This document shows positions 59,255-64,000 of a stretch of DNA of 64,000 nucleotides, piece by piece. Under the pieces are notes generated by a model. That model ran no database searches and was not told the origin of the DNA. It saw only the letters and a program-made list of their open reading frames with translations. Every line of letters starts with the position of its first letter. The stretch's first letter is position 1. The translations under genes and the position numbers were made by a program. This DNA is from Plantago major. Taxonomy: Eukaryota; Streptophyta; Magnoliopsida; Lamiales; Plantaginaceae. The stretch spans positions 1 through 64,000 of the forward strand of contig JAIFAC010000146.1 of assembly GCA_026545765.1 (NCBI GenBank). The letters are read 5' to 3'.

Positions 59255-59266
59255 CCTATAAATAGG
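59255..59266 (+). promoter_or_regulatory. TATA box of the copia LTR
   Basis: CCTATAAATAGG about 75 bp before the likely LTR end, in the usual position for the LTR promoter. It would start transcription about 30 bp downstream. Confidence 0.6.
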
Positions 59267-60039
59267 CAAGAGTGTGATGAATGAAATGCATCTAAAAAAG
59301 GCATTACTCAGTCTCTATAATCTTCTTTCTTTACACGTTATCAGCACGAGCTGCTCTAAATCAATTCTAACAGGAAGAAAACTCTAAGAGAAGGTACATT
59401 TATTTTTCCAGTCAGTGTACACTAAATAAAATACTTAAACTATTTTATTATCTGTTATGCTGCGAAATTTAATAGTTAATAACATGTTAACTTTCTAAAA
59501 GAAAATGTTTTGCTTTTGTTACAAATTATTAATTTCAGTATTTCTACTTTCGTCAATTACTTTGTAATTATTATTTTTACGCAAACTCTCGACAAAGTTT
59601 TGATTAAAAGGGTAAACGTGAAAGTTAAACATTTGATATATTTGACACGACGATGAAATTAAAAGTTTTATTCATAACTGAAATACAATTACACTTGAGT
59701 ATTAATATGAATGATGAGAGACCCACATACAACATGATCATATAAAAACACAATGTTACATAAAAGTGGTCAGTATCTGGGTCAATCTGGCATCTCCATG
59801 GCGAACGGTAAAACAACAACAAAAGCAACACAAACGGAACCGATGTAGAAAAAGAGATTTGACGTATTGTGAAAAAGATTAAGATGAGAATGGTGTAAGT
59901 TTTATGAAGAAATGTTGAGTATTTATAGAGTAAATTTTGAAAGAGTGACTTTTATTACCGCTGAACAAAGGACGGGACATAATGGTAATTTCGTGACTTA
60001 ATAAAATATGTGTTAAATTTATGACTTAATAAAATGGTT

Positions 60040-60103
60040 CCCGACAGGTATCGAACCCTACACAATCTAATGGTCATTATACATCTGAGCCACTGGGCGA
60101 AGT
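60040..60103 (-). repeat. tRNA-like/SINE-type segment
   Basis: On the minus strand CCCAGTGGCTCAGATG resembles an A box, and GGGTTCGATACC resembles a B box about 35 bases later. No full cloverleaf is evident. It lies in the copia leader between LTR and gag, so it may be a separate small insertion. Confidence 0.45.
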
Positions 60104-63100
60104 TCGATTTTTATTTCATCTTGTTTTTATATGTTCTAACATGTTTACATTTATAGATGTCGAACATCACAAAACTGCACTTTGATGCCTTGGATATTTC
60201 TGGAGAAAACTATTTAAGCTGGTTGCTCGATGCGGAGCTCCACTTAAACAGCATGGGGCTTGGTGATGCCATTAAGAAAGATAATACAATATCCGAAAGG
60301 TGATAAGGCTAAGGCCATGATATTTTGAGGCATCATATTCATGATGGTTTGAAATCTAATACCTTACGGTCAAAGATCCACTTGAGTTGTGGACAAATTT
60401 GAAGGAAAGGTATGACCATCAGAAGGCTGTGACACTTCCAGCAGCCAGGTTTGAATGGCTAAACCAGAGATTACAAGATTTCAAAAGTGTAAATGAGTAC
60501 AACTCATCAATGTACAATATCACATCTCGCCTTTTATTGTGTGGGGAGAAAGTGTCAATATGATATGCTCAAAAGACATATCAAACAATGCCCCAAAGAA
60601 CATGATATTGATGCAGAGTTATCGTAACCAAGGGTTTTAAATACTCACAATTACTCACCCACTTGCCGGTAGTCAAAAGAACAATGAGTCGCCTAAAGTC
60701 ACCAGAGCGCCACATGTGGTCCGCCCCACCTGTAAATAAATAATACCAACTCTAATGCCCCGCATGATATAAACCCGACTTCATATAATAGTTATGTACC
60801 AAACAATGGTCATATCGAAAGTCGTGGAAATAAACGTGGTGGTCATAACTGGCGTGGAGGCCGTATGCGGAGGAAATGGTCGGGCGTGGCCATGGAAATT
60901 CGCCAAACACGTGGTCGTGGAATGAAACGCTACTGTGGTAACAATCAAACAACTATCGTGGTTAAAATAATTCCAAAAATGATTATAAATATGAACCCGT
61001 AATAATGAGAGCAAGATTTGTTACCGTGGGGACGCTGGCATTTTGCTAAGGTGTGTCACAAATCACAAAAGAGGGTTGATAGGTACAAAGCATCCTCAAA
61101 GGAAAAGCCAATGGAGACAAATATTGTCAAACCGATGATGAGTTCGATGACGTAATCGAAGTTTCATTGCGTAGAAAGCACACGAACTCAAGAAGCATCA
61201 ATGATTAGTATTTATATGGTGTGATGCATCTATTTCATTATGGTTGTGTGGTTGACTATAAAATACTTGTTTGATGTATTTCTTTACTTTTGTGTTCTTA
61301 TCAATGTAAGATGGTGTATATTGCTTTTCTGTAAGCAATGAATCATATTTCTAAATAAATCAAGTTTTTATGTATAATCTTACTTATGATTTCTCTTGCA
61401 TATAGAAAAACAACATATTTGAGATGACAATCACAAGCATTAAAGGAGAGACATGTCTGGCAGATAGTGCTACCACTCACACCATATTGAATAATACAAA
61501 ATATTTCTCCAACTTGGTATTGGAAAAGGCAGATTTGCATACAATCTCTGGAAAATCAAAGATAATTGAAGGCTACGGGAAAGCCAATGTTTTGTTGCCG
61601 AAAGGAATAAAGTTAAAAATTGAAATGGCATTATATTCTTCAAAGTCTCAAAGAAATTTACTGAGTGTTAAAGATATTCGATCAAACGGATATCACATTG
61701 AGGCAATGAATGAGAAGGAAAAGAATACTTGTATGTTACAACTTCTCAATCGGGTATAAAAAATATTGGAAAAATTATCCGTATACCTTCCGCCTATATT
61801 ATACAATGATACGAAGGCTAAGTTCATGCCGTAGTAAACCGAGGGGTTACTAATGAATTCAATATTTCGCATGACCGGTTGGGCCATCCCGGTACAATCA
61901 TGATGCATAAAATTATTGAGAATTCATGTGGACATCCTTTGAAAACAAGGAAAATATTACAAACCCATGAATTAGCATGCACGGCTTGTTCTCAAGGGAT
62001 ATTGATTACAAGGCCATCACCAAGCAAAGTTAATTTGAAAATCCCGTATTCTTAGAAAGAATTGGGGATATATGCGGACCAATACATCCACCATGTGGAC
62101 CGCTTAGGTACTTTATGGTCCTAATCGATGCATCGACTAAATGGTCGATGTATGTTTATTGTCGACTCAATATGGCATTTGCAAAATTATCGGGACAAAT
62201 AATAAAATCGCGAGCAATTTCGATTATACAATCAAGAACATTCGCCTTGATAATGCGTGAATTTACGCCACAAGCTTTTGATGATTATTGCATGTCAATT
62301 GAATTAATGTTGAATATCCAAATATGCATGTTCACACGCAAAATGGCCTCATTGAATCTTTTGATAAAGCGTCGCAATTGATTGCTAGACCATTGTTAAT
62401 GAAATCAAAGTTGCTAACATCGGCATGGGGCATGCAATATTACATGCAAGATCGCTATATACGTGCCATCAAGTTATAATCAAACATCCCCATATCAAAT
62501 GGTTCAAGGACAGGAACCAAATATTTCCCATCTAAGAACATTTGGGTGTGCGGTATATGTGCCGATTCCATTACCACAACGCACAAAAATGGGACCCCAA
62601 AGGAGATTGGGAATATATGTTGGGTACGATTCTCCAAGTATTATAAGATATTTGGAACCATTGACTGGAGATCAATTTACGGCCAGATTTGCCGACTGTC
62701 ATTTTGATGAAAGAAATTTTCCAACATTAGGGGGAGAAAGAAAGAAGCTGGAAAAGGATATCTCATGGAAATATATGTCATTGAGAAGTTTGGATCCAAG
62801 AACAAAGCAATGTGAACAACAAGTTCAAAACATAATTCATTTGCAAGCTATTGCAAATCAATTGCTAGATGCATTTACTGATATTAAAAGGGTAACAAAA
62901 TCCCATATTCCAGCTGCAAATGCTCCAGTAAGAATTGATATTCCTAGAGGACAATCTTCCACTGAGAATGAGGCTAACCCACGCCAGAAGCGTGGAAGGC
63001 CTTTTGGTTCCAAAGATAAAAATCATCGAAAAAGAAAAGGAGCAATCGCAGAAAATTACCCAAAAGAGGATACAAAAGCTCAAGAAGAGCACATTGACAT

Positions 63101-63633
63101 AATAAACAAGGTTTAAGTTCAAGAAGAACCTCAGGCGCCTGAGAACGAAGAAATATCGATTAATTATGTCTTGTCTGGAAAAAGATGGAACTGAAATGAA
63201 ATCAACATCGACGATATATTTGCTTATAACATAGCACTTGATGTCATGGGAGAAAATAAGAATCATGAAGATTCAGAGCCTACCTCATTTGATGAATGTA
63301 AGCAAAGAAAGGACTGGCCTAAGTGGAAGGAGGCAATAAACGCAGAGTTGGAATCTCTTGCGAAACGAAAGGTGTTTGGACATATAATCCAAGTACCAAC
63401 GGATGTAAAACCAGTGGGAAACAAATGGGTTTTTGTGCGAAAGAGGAATGATAAAAATGAGATTGTAAGATACAAAGCAAGGCTTGTCGCACAAGATTTT
63501 ACCCAAAGACCTGGCATTTATAAAGAAACATATTCTCCAGTTGTAGAAGGGATCACTTTTCGCTACTTGATAAGCTTGGCTGTACGTGAAAAGTTGAAAA
63601 TGCGTCTAATGAATGTGGTCGCTCATTTGTATG

Positions 63634-64000
63634 CACTACAAAAACGAAGTTTTAGCGACAAAATTATCCGTCGCTAAATCGCCGATCCGTCGCTAAATCC
63701 TTAGCGACGGATAACCTCCGCCTCCAAAACAATGTCACAATTTTTATCATGACGGATAGAAATTCGTCGCTAATTAGCGACTTGATAAAGTGTTGACGTC
63801 TAAATAAATATCAAGATATTTAGCTACTGATAACTATCCGTCGCTAAATAGTATTTCTTTTTTTGTATTTTTTTAATAATATTTCACAATTTTATACGAA
63901 TATTCAATACGGATAAATCGATAATTTTATTCCATTCGATAAACGAACAATTATATACTTAATATTCAATACGGATAAACCGACAATTGTATACAATTAT
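63634..64000. mobile_element. end of a CACTA (En/Spm) DNA transposon, continuing beyond the window
   Basis: The sequence CACTACAAAAACGAAG starts where the copia reverse transcriptase is broken. It is followed by subterminal repeats in both orientations: TTTAGCGAC and ATCCGTCGCTAAAT or close variants occur at least seven times within about 220 bp. CACTACAAAA ends and clustered subterminal motifs are defining marks of plant CACTA elements, where the transposase partner binds. The opposite end and transposase are not in the window. Confidence 0.85.

Larger units (their letters stand above)
59230..63633 (+). mobile_element. Ty1/copia retrotransposon, truncated by a CACTA insertion
   Basis: The LTR promoter shows CCTATAAATAGG (59255-59266); the LTR ends near TTTACA (59335), followed by CGTTATCAGCACGAG, a sequence usual at this place in one plant copia lineage. 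Gag starts at 60158: MSNITKLHFDALDISGENYLSW, then DPLELWTNLKERYDHQ and LQDFKSVNEYNSSM. A decayed zinc knuckle lies near 61020. Protease: CLADSATTHTI (61453). GAG pre-integrase: HDRLGHPGT (61870). Integrase is broken (61990-62460). The integrase tail is open at 62463-63116 (LRTFGCAVYVP, LGIYVGYDSPSIIRYLEP). RT begins at 63246 (KWKEAINAELESL, KWVFVRKRN, YKARLVAQDFTQRPGI, YSPVV) and stops at 63633, where the RT sequence breaks off inside the AYLYG-type motif at the CACTA end. Frameshifts and stops throughout: an inactive copy. Confidence 0.85.

Noticed and set aside
59030..59269. 79-codon minus-strand hydrophobic frame upstream of the NLR
   Set aside because: AT-rich DNA that gives hydrophobic codons; overlaps the LTR promoter; no homology seen.

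Overview
The window is nuclear DNA of a flowering plant. It is AT-rich, with multi-exon genes that use GT/AG introns, a nuclear gene for a plastid ribosomal protein with a transit peptide, a plant-only MutS homologue (MSH7), trihelix factors, a trichome-birefringence-like protein, an R1-type NLR, two Ty1/copia elements, a Sirevirus-like element, Stowaway-type MITEs and a CACTA end. The R1-like resistance gene and the copia gag style lean towards an asterid eudicot, perhaps Lamiales, but that is a guess.

Layout. 0.35-4.8 kb (-): a plastid-type tRNA(Ile)-lysidine synthase homologue (RSY3/TilS). 6.7-16.2 kb (-): MSH7, a DNA mismatch-repair ATPase. 16.2-19.9 kb: intergenic, with a LINE remnant. 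19.9-24.2 kb (-): two tandem paralogous trihelix factors; a third, truncated copy lies at 40.3 kb. 24.4-38.4 kb: a transposon nest built into a tandem array of a unit of about 530 bp. It holds a Sirevirus-like LTR element with no recognisable pol and a 1.6-kb insertion in one LTR, a decayed copia element (-) and a solo LTR. 41.2-45.6 kb (-): an ELM2/SANT-like nuclear protein whose first coding exon is duplicated. 47.5-50.1 kb (+): plastid ribosomal protein L13. 50.5-52.4 kb (-): a TBL-family O-acetyltransferase. 52.5-56.3 kb: repeats. 56.3-59.0 kb (-): a CC-NB-LRR-like gene with degenerate nucleotide-binding motifs, one frameshift and one stop. 59.2-63.6 kb (+): a second copia element, cut inside its reverse transcriptase by a CACTA transposon that runs off the window end.

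The host genes do not form a pathway; they are unrelated neighbours separated by mobile DNA. A striking pattern crosses the window. TilS, MSH7, trihelix-1 and TBL keep well-conserved protein sequence but are interrupted by single-base indels, mostly one base missing from a short homopolymer. L13, the ELM2 gene and trihelix-2 are clean. Residual consensus errors in a long-read assembly explain this better than ordinary pseudogene decay, although real loss of some copies (for example in a polyploid) cannot be excluded from sequence alone. I did not see a clearly new multi-gene system. The most unusual structures are the 90-bp in-frame minisatellite in trihelix-1, the duplicated first exon of the ELM2 gene, the pol-less Sirevirus-like element whose insertion is proven by an empty site in the same window, and the NLR with nearly all ATPase motifs replaced.
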